Shown here one piece after another: positions 1-10,470 of a stretch of 64,000 nucleotides of DNA; position 1 is the first letter of the stretch, and every line of letters begins with the position of its first letter. The translations under genes and the position numbers were made by a program. The DNA comes from Triglochin maritima (lineage: Eukaryota > Streptophyta > Magnoliopsida > Alismatales > Juncaginaceae), in NCBI GenBank assembly GCA_963682175.1, contig OY821784.1, forward strand, positions 38,545,621 through 38,609,620. Reading direction: 5' to 3'. The notes under the pieces were generated by a model. The model was not told the DNA's origin. It made no database searches and saw nothing but the letters and a program-made list of their open reading frames with translations.

Positions 1-279
1 TTCGACGGTCAGATCGGCCTCGAAAATCCTCAGACGGTCCAGATTTCCCCAACGAGCTTTCTTACCTGATCCGACCAAAAAGTCAAAAAACAATCTGGGC
101 CGTTGGATTGGGATATGGACGGTGGGAATTAGACCTGGATTTCGAACCGTGACGTGGACCACGTAGCCTCGACGGAGAAGGGACTCAACCAGCCACGACC
201 CGATGTGGCCCGTCGAACCCGTCACGCAGACGGTCGGGATTTGATCTTTGGACTGCGAGGATGGATCTTGGCCGTCCAT
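1..279 (-). CDS. Dihydroflavonol 4-reductase / cinnamoyl-CoA reductase-like NAD(P)-dependent reductase, N-terminal part
   Basis: The reverse strand from an ATG at 279 encodes the Rossmann start of an extended short-chain dehydrogenase of the DFR/CCR/BEN1-like class. Around residues 16-30 it reads VCVTGSTGHIGSWLV, with the glycine-rich TGxxGxIGSWLV dinucleotide-binding loop, followed by LLRRGYVVHVTVR, whose final Arg fits NADPH preference in this family. I place a short intron at 134-66 (GT..AG). Joining the exons gives RNPGKKARWGNLDRL and then the family's IFEADLTVE-type strand. The intron is 69 bp, a multiple of three and free of stops, so a read-through product cannot be excluded. The rest of the protein, including the catalytic YxxxK, lies outside the window. 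Substrate (flavonoid, cinnamoyl or brassinosteroid type) cannot be told from this piece. Confidence 0.8.
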   Translation of the reverse strand, partial: MDGQDPSSQSKDQIPTVCVTGSTGHIGSWLVESLLRRGYVVHVTVRNPGLIPTVHIPIQRPRLFFDFLVGSGKKARWGNLDRLRIFEADLTVE

Positions 280-1251
280 TTGAGGTTGGAAATGGAAGTG
301 AGAGTGATAGGAGTCCGAGTTCGGGACTCACATGAGAACCAATATGATATGATATGAGATGCATAAGTTTGCTAGATTTTGAAATAATAAAATATTCAAT
401 TTGGGCTTAATTGGGCCGGATTAAATTCAGTAAGGATTAAAATGTGGGCTTCAAGTCTAATTCTGCCTCCATGTTTTGGAAATTGTATTGAACGTATGTT
501 GGCCTTTTTAAAGAATATTTCAATTTAATTGAACCTCAGTATCCAACTGCTTGTTTATGCACAATTTTTTCTATATTAGCTAAATTGAAATCAAAATTTG
601 TTGTGTTTTTAATTAAGAATGGTGTTCTCAATCTCTGCCTCTGCATTTTTTATATATATATTTATAAAGATGGATGCAAACCACATCCCACCAACCATGG
701 CTTATTGCACGGTTGGAGATCAAACCCGGGGCGTCCACACTTCTACTCAACTAGTCATTGGAAATAATAACGATAGGAAACTTTTGAGGTGATGAGATAA
801 AGTTTGGTAGATGGTAGTTATTTCAACTTCGAGGAGATGAAGCACAACATGATTTCCATGTTTCGTTATAACTTGCTTAGGAGTTGCAACATTCAGGAAT
901 TGAACCTTCATTTCTGGTACTGAAAATGATCTAAAATAAGGAATTAAAGTTAATTTGATCTCAAATAAGTTAGAATCTGTATTCGAATTCATCCTACTAA
1001 ATGATTTGCAATTCATTCGATCAATAAACACAACATTACCAAACCAAAACAATGGACTAAGCAGTATTGTAGATTACCTTCACATGAACATCAGTGCTTG
1101 AGTACATACGATGTTACATTAAAATTCCAAGATGCATTAGATTGAACCTGTTTTACAGAATAAATCAACCAAGCAAATACATTTTTACATGAACAACAAG
1201 AACTATCTGCTGCAAAAATAGAACCACAAAACAGAAAGAGATGAAGGCTCT
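280..1251. other. Intergenic, between two minus-strand genes
   Basis: AT-rich spacer holding the presumed promoter of the reductase gene just above 279 and the 3' flank of the L24 gene. Apart from the possible SINE at 645-770 I see no gene or structured element. The open frames here are short and match nothing I recognise. Confidence 0.5.
645..770 (-). repeat. Possible tRNA-derived SINE remnant
   Basis: Read on the minus strand, this segment has a box A-like stretch (TAGTTGAGTAGAAG, about 756-743) and, about 30 bp further on, a box B-like stretch (GGGTTTGATCTCC, about 731-719). It then runs into an AT-rich tail near 650. That is the order expected of a tRNA-derived SINE with an internal Pol III promoter. 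I could not find a clean target duplication, so it may be a chance match or a decayed copy. Confidence 0.33.
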
Positions 1252-3493
1252 TCAAACAGTGGTGACTTCTTTAGGGACCTCCTTTTCCTTGGTTGTCTTT
1301 TTCCAGTTTTCGGCCTTGTCAATTATCTCACCCGTTTTAATGAGATAACGAACTCGTGAACCATCCTCGAGAATCTTGTGGCCAACACGGCTCGCCACTT
1401 CTTTCTCTTTTGAGTATAACATAACGTTCGAGCTGTGAATTGCCGCTTCAATCTATCGTTTCAAAGAACAGGTTATACAAATAGAAATTTGTTTGACTGA
1501 ATTGAAGTAGCAACTTGTAAGCGTTAGATGTGATTCAACATTTATTAAAAACAGAAAGATAGCATCATGTAACGCACGGTAACGATAAGTAGATGATCAA
1601 CAATTGATTTCAAAGATCACAGCTATAGAAGTGTATCATTAAAATTTATTAGAATGCATGTTGTAATGCTAAAGCGATATAATAAAGAATTTTGAAATGT
1701 AAAATAAATAAATAAACCATCATATGAAGTGAATTATTATGATTACAACAGTTACACTTATCATATGAAGTGAATTGTTGTCGCCAACAATTAAAAGTAC
1801 CAATGGAAATGAATAATCAGTCTCCAACATTTATGCTTACCTTGACAATCTGCCCTGGTTCACCTTGTTCTCTGCTCTTCATATGTTTGGTCTTCAAGTT
1901 CATGTCTTTTACAATCACAGTACTGTCATGTCTGAAGACTTTAGAGATTTCACCAATTTTACCTTTCTCACGGCCCGCAATTATCTTGACAGTATCCCCG
2001 ACTTTGACATGCATCTTGTGCAGAACAGGGAGACTGTTGGGCTTACATTCCTTTCTCTCCCACCTCTTAAGCTGCAAAATACATCAATGGTAAAAAAAAC
2101 TGTCAGCTTCATTATCAAATGTAATATAGCAGAATATCATCGTGCATGACTTGGTGTAAGTAGAGTATGCTTTGGAGATGTTAGTGCATAATTAAGAGAA
2201 GTGACACCAACCTTCATGGTGATTAAAGAAGTCCTATCTGCATCTTTTATCTGGTTAACAGAAGCCAACTGTTAAAATTATAGAATACGAGAGTGTAGCA
2301 AAGAGTCTGTGTTCATAAATGTTGGCAGTCACAGAAAATTATGTAGAGATTCATCTTCGTTTAACAATGCTGAACTCCAAGATTGTGTAGCTGCAGAATG
2401 GAAATATTCAAATACCATAGAAATTAGATTTTTGATCCAGTAGGGGAACCATAGTTTAACCCTCTGATTTCATATCCGATACCATCATACCAACCAAGGA
2501 GCATCATAAAATGATGGAAACTGTTTTCATATTTTGGTTCTTCATGTACAAAATTGATATTCTAAACTTCCATTTTTTATCTCAAAAATCAATTCAAAGA
2601 GAGAACACATTGCCATCTGCTAAATGCTGTTCCTTACCAGGACATTTTGGTTCCTTTAGATACACATATTAGCAAAGTATAACAGACGTAATAACGATCA
2701 TACCAAGTCTTTGTAACCTTACCAATCATTAGAGCTATGTGGTTCCCCATTTGTTAGCTGGATTTGACTACGGTGTCAACTGAAAGCAATAAAAGTTTTT
2801 TTTGGCAGAATCATAAGAAATTCCCTTAGCATTGTTAGCTAAAGTCCATTTCATTATCACATGGTAAGTGGTCAACAAACTCAAACTTAATCAACAATTC
2901 CAAACTATCTTCCATGATTACAAGTGGTAATTCAATAAGACAAACAACCTTTTTAGGGAGTAACTTTTACTAATACTCGAAAGAGTTCAATTTTCACATA
3001 ATTTTCCAAACAAATTTTAGTAGTTAACAAGTCGGACACGGCATGATCCAATTGCATGCTAATGCCCTCCTCTCTTCCCATTATATCCACCAAACAACAA
3101 TTTCTACTATAAAAAGGCGAACAATACCATTTTCATGCCCTAACTCCCAAAGTAGAGAATAAACTCTAAAACAAACATGATACTAAAAAACACAAAAAAT
3201 TGAAAATCGTAATACAAAAATAGCACTTTTTTCGCCAGCTCACCCAGAAAGCCACAACGAAACCCCAAAAAGCGGGTGCTTTCCGCATCAAAACCCCAGA
3301 AAACGAAATGGGTAACGATCCAAATCAAGAAAAGACTCCAAAAAACAAGATTCCGAAAGAAAAAGAAAAAGAAAAAAAAGGCTCTTACGGGCATGGCGAG
3401 GGGAGACGGCGGAAGCAATCGCTGACCCAAGAAGGAGTTGGAAGTGAGAGACAGAGAAGCCATCGAAGTCTGCAGCATTGCCGCTCCTGCCAT
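1252..3493 (-). CDS. RPL24: Plastid 50S ribosomal protein L24, precursor
   Basis: Nuclear gene for the chloroplast large-subunit protein uL24, which binds 23S rRNA early in 50S assembly. Four exons fit in phase 0: 3493-3389, 2250-2212, 2071-1841 and 1452-1252, totalling 191 aa. Exon 1 encodes a Ser/Leu-rich, acid-poor transit peptide ([16 protein letters not shown]...). Exon 3 carries the KOW motif ([17 protein letters not shown]) and the family signature [17 protein letters not shown]. Exon 4 holds [13 protein letters not shown] and a Lys-rich tail ending in VTTV. Length is close to Arabidopsis plastid L24 (about 198 aa). Exon 2 is only 39 bp (13 codons) and comes just before the conserved [11 protein letters not shown] block; it is placed by its splice sites and phase, so it is the least certain part. 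The start was chosen because it opens a typical transit peptide. Confidence 0.93.
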
Positions 3494-3648
3494 GTTTGAT
3501 GTTTCCTCCTTCTTCTTCTCTGCAAGTCTGGTTGGTTGGAGAAGAATTGGTATGAAGAGGGTTCCAACTCTTTTTGTCTCTGGAAAGAGGATAAGATAAA
3601 GAAGGATCCGATTGGGGTTAATCGGATATTTATGGGTTAGTAAGATCC

Positions 3649-3654
3649 GGCCCA
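3649..3654 (-). promoter_or_regulatory. Site II element (TGGGCC) upstream of RPL24
   Basis: A TGGGCC motif on the coding strand lies about 155 bp upstream of the L24 ATG. TGGGCY site II elements, bound by TCP factors, are typical of plant ribosomal protein promoters. The motif is short, so position and gene class are what make it credible. Confidence 0.45.
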
Positions 3655-3935
3655 TGTTAAGGGTACATATTTATTTTCACTTTTCCTAAACTAGTTAGGA
3701 TATGTTAGAAATAATACTATAAGAAGTCACAGTTTAAGTACGTGAATCGTTTTCTTCCATTAGTTTCTATCTAATACAAATTCTGGAGGAACATTCTAAC
3801 TTTTTAAATCTCTTTTGACCGTTTCACTTTTTTCTTTTTAATTATTAATAATATTAAAGTATAATGACGGCTCCAAAGTTTAAAGTACAACCGTTCCTAA
3901 TAAGTCAGATCGGAGAAAATTGAGAGCTAGAAATT

Positions 3936-3985
3936 GGACTGATAAATCAGGTTTTTGATCGGACTGATAAATCAGGTTTTTGATC
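3936..3985. repeat. 25-bp tandem duplication at the retrotransposon insertion site
   Basis: A 25-bp unit starting GGACTGATAAATC occurs twice in perfect tandem (3936-3960 and 3961-3985). A partial third start follows at 3986, just left of the GATTG target site of the Ty3 element. The duplicated unit ends in TTGATC, and the sequence resumes with TGATCGG after the element, so the insertion fell in locally repetitive DNA. Confidence 0.8.
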
Positions 3986-4000
3986 GGACTAGACTGATTG

Positions 4001-5875
4001 TGTAAAGACGTGAAGTGAGAGAGAGAGAAGGTATGGGGTGGTATGGTTGGAGTGATGTGGGTATGGAGGGAGGTATGGTGAGGGTGTGGGTTAGGTGTTA
4101 GGTTTTGTTTTAAAAACCAAAAATCTCACCATTTTGCTCTTTTGTTTGCCATTTCGTTTTCCACCCCAAACTCACTCAATCTTCTTGCATTCCGGCGACC
4201 AGAGGACGAGGGAGGACGCCGGCGACGTGGTGAAGTCGACGCATGCGAAGAAGGAGCGCCGGGAACGGAGGAAAGAAGGAGAAGGAGCTAGAAGCGACGC
4301 CGGAGGAGGAGGAGCTCGCCGCACACGTCTTCTTCGCGGTGAAAGGTATGCCAAGTCTTCATAGTAACTCCCCAAGAGGTGTGGGAGTGTAGGGGGCGGC
4401 GTTGGTGCCGTTTTCCCCGGTGTAAACCACTGAACCGAGGTTGAAGACGACTGGTTCGGTCGACCGTTGTGTGTCTCGGTCGACCGAACATCGTCTAAAT
4501 GATGCCTGTTCAGTGGCGATATTGTAGTGTTTCGGTCGACCGTGTGAGGTTCGGTCGACCGATATTTTATAAAAATAACTTGCTGCCCGAAAACGGTCGA
4601 ACGACGTCTGTGTGACGGTCGACCGTTTATGCCAAATTTTAGCGGGAATATTTTATAAGGGTTATATTAGTCCGGTCGACCGGTGGTTGTTCGGTCGACC
4701 GATCCCAGTAGATAGGGTAGACAGACCTTCGGCCGACCGAGTGTGTGTCTCGGTCGACCGAACTGCGCAAAGTCGGTCAAGAGCGTTGACCATCTAAACG
4801 GTCGACCGCTCTGGATCCGGTCGACCGACCGCGTGCAGTTTTCCTGTAGTGAAGTGCCTGTTGATCCGGTTGACCGAAAGAGTTTCGGTCGACCGAATGC
4901 AGTGGGCAGGATTCATGCAGTTTTCCTTATCGGTTGAACGGACCCTGGTTCGACCGACTGGATATATATGTATATAAAACGTATAGCGTAGACCTTCCAA
5001 ACGGTCGACCGCTAGATTTGACCTTGTTCGACTGGTGGGTCGAATATCTTTCCTTGGTGGATTTATCCACATGCGTGACGTCGAGCAGATGCGACTACCG
5101 GCTGTCGAGCCCACGGTCGATCACCGGACCTCGGAGCTACGGATTTCACCTACGACGAGAGCGTATTTCTGTTGGACCCCTTGTGGATGCCTGTGCGGCG
5201 GATAGGGATGCCTTCCATGCCTGTGTGGGTGGTAGATGCCTCCTTCCCTGGTGGGGGAAGGGGTTGCACTTTCCGTGTGTCGGAGAGCGAGGTCACTTGT
5301 GCCTGTGCGGCCGAGAGACGCCTTCTTCCCTGGTGCGGGAAGGGGATGCACTTTCCCTGTGGAGGAGAGCGGCGACCCCCTCGTGTGGGCCTGGATTGGC
5401 AGGGGGGATGCCTTCCATGCCTCTGTGTGCGGCTGGGAGATGGACCGTGGTGGCGGTTGGGCATTCATTGGGCCCGAGGCGGATTGCATTGCATGAGCAT
5501 TCTTGGCATTTTTGTCTGTATTTCTGTATATGTTAGGAGATGTTGGCATACGGGGTTCCTTTCGGGAACTCAGGCAGATTTTATGTTTCATTTTCAGGGA
5601 GCAGACAGTCTTAGGTTGGTGGTGACCGAGGGGAGTGCCTCCGGGATCGGGTCCTGTCTCTTTATCTTTTTGTAGAGGTAGTGATTACTGTAGTTATGTA
5701 TTAGACTAGTAATCGCTCTTTTGACACTCTGTATTATGACTTCCACGTGGAGATATTATATATATATATATATATTCTGTTGACTTTTCCGGTAGCGTGC
5801 CCTTGTTGACCGTTGACGGTCGTATGTTTATGTTTTAAATTTGAAAAATTTCTTCCGCTGTTTCGGGACGTTACA
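4001..5875 (+). repeat. 5' LTR of the Ty3/Gypsy element
   Basis: An 1875-bp direct repeat, TGTAAAGACG...ACGTTACA, nearly identical to 10471-12339. The U3 part (about 4457-5011) carries the paired-palindrome array. A TATATAAAA box at 4971-4979 lies inside its last part. A TA dinucleotide run near 5750-5775 accounts for most of the 6-bp length difference from the 3' copy. Confidence 0.95.
4457..5011. promoter_or_regulatory. Array of paired CGGTCGACCG palindromes in the LTR U3
   Basis: Exact CGGTCGACCG copies start at 4457, 4477, 4533, 4552, 4616, 4673, 4692, 4751, 4799, 4818, 4886 and 5002. One- or two-base variants lie at 4594, 4730, 4867 and 4931. They group as pairs about 19-22 bp apart, and successive pairs start 57-79 bp apart (4457, 4533, 4594, 4673, 4730, 4799, 4867, 4931). 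The DNA between motifs is not repeated, so this is not an ordinary tandem repeat. The position in U3 next to a TATA box suggests protein binding sites. That role is inference. Confidence 0.8.
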
Positions 5876-5878
5876 ACT

Positions 5879-5891
5879 TGGTATCAAAGCC
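5879..5891 (+). other. Primer binding site (initiator Met tRNA type)
   Basis: TGGTATCAAAGCC begins four bases after the end of the 5' LTR. It resembles the usual plant Met-tRNA primer site TGGTATCAGAGC with one substitution. This is where minus-strand synthesis of the element would start. Confidence 0.75.
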
Positions 5892-6004
5892 TTGATCTCG
5901 GCGTATTTTCCAAAGAAACCACCATCGAGTTAGGATTAGAGTCTAGAGGTCCATTGCATGCATTCATGATCATTCTGATGTGAGTCTTTTTGTTCTGTAG
6001 AGTG

Positions 6005-6905
6005 ATGCCTCTGAGACGGGTTGTGCCTGCGGTTGAGACTCGCGATTCGAGTGAGACTGTGAGAGAGGAGGCCCGGGAGGCAGAGCGCAGAGTCATGTTC
6101 GACACCGTGGAGCGGTTGAGCGGGATGTTGGAGCGCCAGGCAGCATAGAGTGCGCAGGCGGGGGCCGGTGCGATGCACGGCCGGTTCATGAGGCAGCACC
6201 CTCCGACTTTTGCTGGGCAGATGGATGCAGAGGCAGCTGAGGAGTGAATCCTCACTATGCAGACGATCTTCAGGGCTATCGACTGTACTCCGGAGAAGAA
6301 GGTGGACCTGGCCACCTATGTGCTGAGAGAAGCTGCAGCGAACTGGTGGAGGTCGACTTCAGCAGTTGTGTTCACCGGTCGAGAGGATGTGTCATGGGAG
6401 GAGTTCGTTGAGGAGTTCAACGAGCAGTACTTTCCGGAGCATGTGCGAGACGGGAAGCGGGTGGAGTTCCTGGCCCTGGAGCAGGGGAGCATGACACTGG
6501 AGGAGTACATTGGGAAGTTTAACGCCCATGAGCGTTACTGTCCGGAGATTTTCGTCACTCAGGCGCAGAGGTCGATGAAGTTTGTCGGGGGACTCCGGAA
6601 GCAGCTGAGGACCCGAGTGCTGTCGAGCATGTCGCGCACCTTGGCGGATGCAGTGAGGAGTGCCACTATCATGGAGAGGGACTACCGGGAGAATTATCAG
6701 GATGATAGGAGGCCGGTAGGGAGATCTTCAGGGAGGGCAGAGTTCGGGGAATTCGGGCAAGAGGCCCCGGATCGAGGCAGCATGGGCGCCGCAGCCAGAG
6801 GCGTGCAGGAGTTGTGGCAGAGTGCACACTGGGCGCTGCTTTGGGCCGGTTACTTGTCATGGTTGTGGTCAGCAGGGCCGCATCGTCAGGAACTGCCCTA
6901 GCAAG
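6005..6905 (+). pseudogene. gag (capsid and nucleocapsid) of the Ty3/Gypsy element, broken
   Basis: The frame opens at ATG 6005 (MPLRRVVPAVETRDSS). It contains a TAG near 6147 and a TGA near 6245, the second replacing the Trp expected in a capsid block of the EEWxxxM type. Both look like C-to-T or G-to-A changes. The retrotransposon capsid domain (NWWRSTS..., FNEQYFPEHVRDGKR) is readable from about 6300 to 6680. A frameshift near 6730-6820 then moves the nucleocapsid into the next frame. The zinc knuckle there reads [14 protein letters not shown]: the His expected after the Gly is Arg, so the CCHC finger is incomplete. A functional Gag cannot be made from this copy. Confidence 0.85.
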
Positions 6906-9113
6906 GGCGCTGGACCGAGCAGACCTCCGGGACTTCCGAGTGTCAGTGGCGGCGGAGCTAGGAGACCTGCAGCACCGCAGCAGGGTCAGCGCACTGGACG
7001 AGTCTTCACTATCCAGGCAGAGGAGGCGAGGGACGCCAGCACCGTCGTGGAAGGTACACTTCTTGTGGCAGGTTTAGAGGCTAGAGTGCTTTTTGATTGT
7101 GGCGCGACACACTCGTTCATCTCGGAGCGATTTGCGGGAGTGTTGGGCTGTACCCCTGCGATGTTGACTGCCACTTTGGAAGTCAGCACACCCCTGGGTC
7201 TGGTGGGCACTGTGGGGAGCTTCATCCCCGGCGCCACGGTTGTTTTGGGAGACCAAGATTTTCCGGCAGATCTGGTCTTGCTACCGATGAAGGACTTCGA
7301 CGTTATTCTTGGGATGGACTGGTTATCCCGGCATGACGTGCGTGTCCTTTGCCGTGAGAGGAAGGTTTTGATTCCGAGGATGGGGTTGCCTGATATCATG
7401 ATTAGAGGAGTCAGGAACAGAGGAGGCCGCATTGTGGTGTCAGCTTTGAGGGCTCAGAAGTTGATGCAGCAGGGTTGCAGAGCGTTTCTGGCGACGCTGG
7501 TTGTTCCAGAGGCTGAGTCACCGAGGTTGGACGAGATAGATGTGGTGCGGGAGTTTACAGAGGTGTTTCCAGATGATATTCCAGGATTGCCACCTCTGCG
7601 AGAGATGGAGTTTTGCATTGAGCTGACAGCAGACACCTCACCGCAGTCGAAAGCCCCGTACAGGATGGCGCCCGCGGAGTTGGCAGAGTTGAAAAAGCAG
7701 CTACAGGAGCTGATGGAGGCTGGATTCATCAGACCGAGTGTCTCACCTTGGGGCGCGCCAGTGCTGTTTGTGAAGAAGAAGGACGGGTCATTGAGGATGT
7801 GCATTGACTATAGGATGTTGAACAAGGTCACCATCAAGAATAGGTATCCCCTACCTAGGATTGAGGACATGTTCGACCAGTTGCAGTCAGCGAAGGTCTT
7901 CTCTAAGATCGACCTACGCTCAGGATACCATCAGCTTAGGATCCGAGAGGAGGATGTCCAGAAGACAGCATTCAGGACCAGATATGGGCACTATGAGTTT
8001 TTGGTGATGCCTTTTGGGTTGACGAACGCTCCGGTAGCTTTCATGGATCTGATGAACCGGACGTTCAGGCAGTACTTGGATAGTTGTGTCGTTGTCTTTG
8101 TGGATGATATCCTGATTTACTCACCCGATGTGGAGCAGCACAGAGAGCACCTGCGGATTGTACTTAGCATTTTGAGAGACCAGAGGTTGTATGCTAAGTT
8201 TTCGAAGTGCGAATTCTGGTTGGACAGAGTCGCATTTCTGGGTCACATTGTTTCTGCAGAGGGTATTTCGGTGGATCCGGCGAAGGTAGAGGCAGTGACT
8301 GAGTGGAGAGCCCCTACGAGCATGACGGAGATCAGGAGCTTTGTTGGATTGGCGGGTTACTACCGTCGCTTCATCAAAGACTTCTCGAGGTTAGCTGCAC
8401 CATTGACTGCCCTGACGCAGAAGGGAGTCACTTTTGTTTGGTCCCAGAAGTGCGAGGACAGCTTTCAGGAGCTGAAGAGACGACTGACGACAGCTCCAGT
8501 TTTGACTCTGCCGAGCGGCACAGGAGGTTTTGTGGTCTACAGCGACGCATCAGGCATTGGTTTGGGTTGCGTGTTGATGCAGCACGGGAGGGTGATTGCA
8601 TACGCGTCGAGGCAGTTGAAGACCCATGAGAAGAATTACCCGACGCATGACTTGGAGTTGGCAGCCGTTGTGCACGCACTGAAGACATGGAGACACTACC
8701 TGTATGGTGAGCAGTTTGAGGTGTTCACCGATCACCAGAGTCTGAAGTACCTCTTCTCCCAGAAGGAGTTGAATATGAGACAGCGTCGTTGGTTGGAGTT
8801 CATTAAGGACTACGATTTCACCATCTCCTACCACCTGGGGAAGGCGAATTCAGTTGCAGACGCCTTGAGTAGGAGAGTGGAGCTATCAGTTGCTGGCATG
8901 TGCCTTCAGGAGTGGAGACTGCTTGAGTCATTGGCAGAGTGGAGGCCGTTCACTGGGGACTCTGAGGGAGCAGTGTTAGCTGGGTTGCGGGTAGAGCCAC
9001 AGACTGTTTCACAAGTAGTACAGGCGCAACATGAGGATGATGAGTTGGCCAGTTTGCTGGAGTTGACTGCCAGAGAGGGGTCAGATTTCAGTGTGGGGTC
9101 GATGGAGGTCTGA
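6906..9113 (+). pseudogene. pol: protease, reverse transcriptase and RNase H of the Ty3/Gypsy element
   Basis: One open frame that begins in the gag finger (near 6822) covers protease, reverse transcriptase and RNase H. The protease active-site block reads [13 protein letters not shown], with Cys where DSGA or DTGA is usual. RT shows [33 protein letters not shown] and the FVDDILIYS catalytic box. RNase H shows [19 protein letters not shown] and [11 protein letters not shown]. The frame ends at a stop at 9111-9113, just before the integrase finger, which continues in another frame. The RT and RNase H signature boxes look intact, but no full Pol product is possible. Confidence 0.9.
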
Positions 9114-10437
9114 GATTCAGAGGGCGGATCTGGGTGCCGAGGGTTGATGGGATGAGAGATGACATCATGGAGGAGGCACACAGAGCGAAGTACACCATCC
9201 ATCAAGGGAGCACGAAGATGTATAAGGATCTGCAACGGAACTTCTGGTGGAGAGGCATGAAGAAGGACATTGCAGAGTTCGTGAGTCGGTGTTTGGTCTG
9301 TCAGCAGGTGAAGATCGAGCACCAGAGGCCAGCTGGGCCTATGCAGAGTATCGAGCTTCCAGAGTGGAAGTGGGAGCACGTGACGATGGACTTCGTTACG
9401 GGGCTACCGAAGACGAGGCAGTTCCATGACGCGATTTGGGTGATAGTCGATAGACTGACCAAGTCGGCGCACTTTCTGGCCATCAGGACCACCTTGCCTT
9501 TGGAGAGTCTGGCGAAGCTATATGTAGAGGAGATCGTCAGATTACACGGAGTACCAGTGAGCATCATCTCTGACAGAGATCCGAGGTTCACGTCCAGATT
9601 TTGGGGGAGTCTGCAGCAGGCACTGGGGACACATCTGAGGTTCAGTACAGTTTTCACCCGCAGACAGACGGTCAGTCAGAGAGGACTATCCAGACTTTGG
9701 ACGATATGCTGAGGGCTTGCACGCTGGATTGGGCTGGACACTGGGATGAGCATCTACCTCTGATCGAGTTCGCCTACAACAACAGCTACCATGCTAGTAT
9801 TGGGATGGCACCGTATGAGGCATTGTACGGGAGGCCGTGCAGATCGCCGGTATGCTGGAGTGACGTAGGTGAGAGGCAGTTGGTGGGCCCGGAGCTTGTG
9901 CAGATGTACGCAGAGAAGGTTGAGCTGATCAGGAGGAGGTTGGCTACAGCACAGAGCAGACAGAAGAGTTATGCTGACCGACGCAGACGGACTTTGAGCT
10001 TCGAGGTTGGAGATCACGTCTTCCTAAAGATTTCACCAGCTCGGGGAGTGATGAGGTTCGGGAAGAAGGGGAAGCTCAATCCGAGATATGTCGGACCTTT
10101 TGAGATCTTGGACCGTGTCGGGGAGGTCGCCTACAGAGTTGCTTTGCCACCACAGTTCTCTGGCCTTCACAACGTCTTCCATGTTTCTATGTCGAGGAAG
10201 TACGTTGCAGACCCGACACATGTGATAGAGATTGCGGTACCTGAGATCCGGCAGGACTTGTCACTGGAGGAGAGGCCAGTTGAGATCATCGATCGGATGG
10301 ACCATCAGCTCAGGAGGAGGACCATTCCGATGGTTAAGGTCAGATGGCAGCATCACAGTGAGCGCGAGGCCACCTGGGAGATCGAGGAGGAAGTTCGGAA
10401 GCAGTATCCGGAGCTTTTCGGTGAGTTACCTTTCTGA
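9114..10437 (+). pseudogene. pol: integrase with chromodomain-like tail, frameshifted
   Basis: Two overlapping frames carry the integrase. The first (about 9134-9650) has the HHCC zinc finger, with the His near 9177 and 9202 and CLVCQQVK near 9291. It also has the catalytic-core blocks TMDFVTGLP and ISDRDPRF with the first two Asp. A frameshift near 9650 moves the rest into the next frame. That part starts with the [12 protein letters not shown] block, which contains the catalytic Glu, followed by [19 protein letters not shown] and a C-terminal VKVRW...[12 protein letters not shown] segment. The last segment resembles the chromodomain-type tail of plant Tekay/Del elements and ends at a stop at 10435-10437. 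Confidence 0.88.
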
Positions 10438-10457
10438 TTTCGGGGCGAAATCCTTTT

Positions 10458-10468
10458 AAGGAGGGTGG
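10458..10468 (+). other. Polypurine tract before the 3' LTR
   Basis: AAGGAGGGTGG, almost all purine, lies 2 bp before the TG that opens the 3' LTR. This is the expected place for the plus-strand primer of an LTR retrotransposon. Confidence 0.65.
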
Positions 10469-10470
10469 AT

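Noticed and set aside
3140..3655. 171-codon minus-strand frame with a poly-Phe stretch
   Set aside because: Only the segment from 3493 to 3389 is coding (L24 transit peptide); the rest is 5'UTR and intron read through a poly-T tract.
4934..5675. Overlapping 100-200 codon frames on both strands in the LTR (repeated at 11404-12145)
   Set aside because: They sit in non-coding LTR DNA, overlap in several frames, and match no retrotransposon domain.
5884..6315. Minus-strand 143-codon frame opposite gag
   Set aside because: Shadow of the gag coding sequence on the opposite strand.
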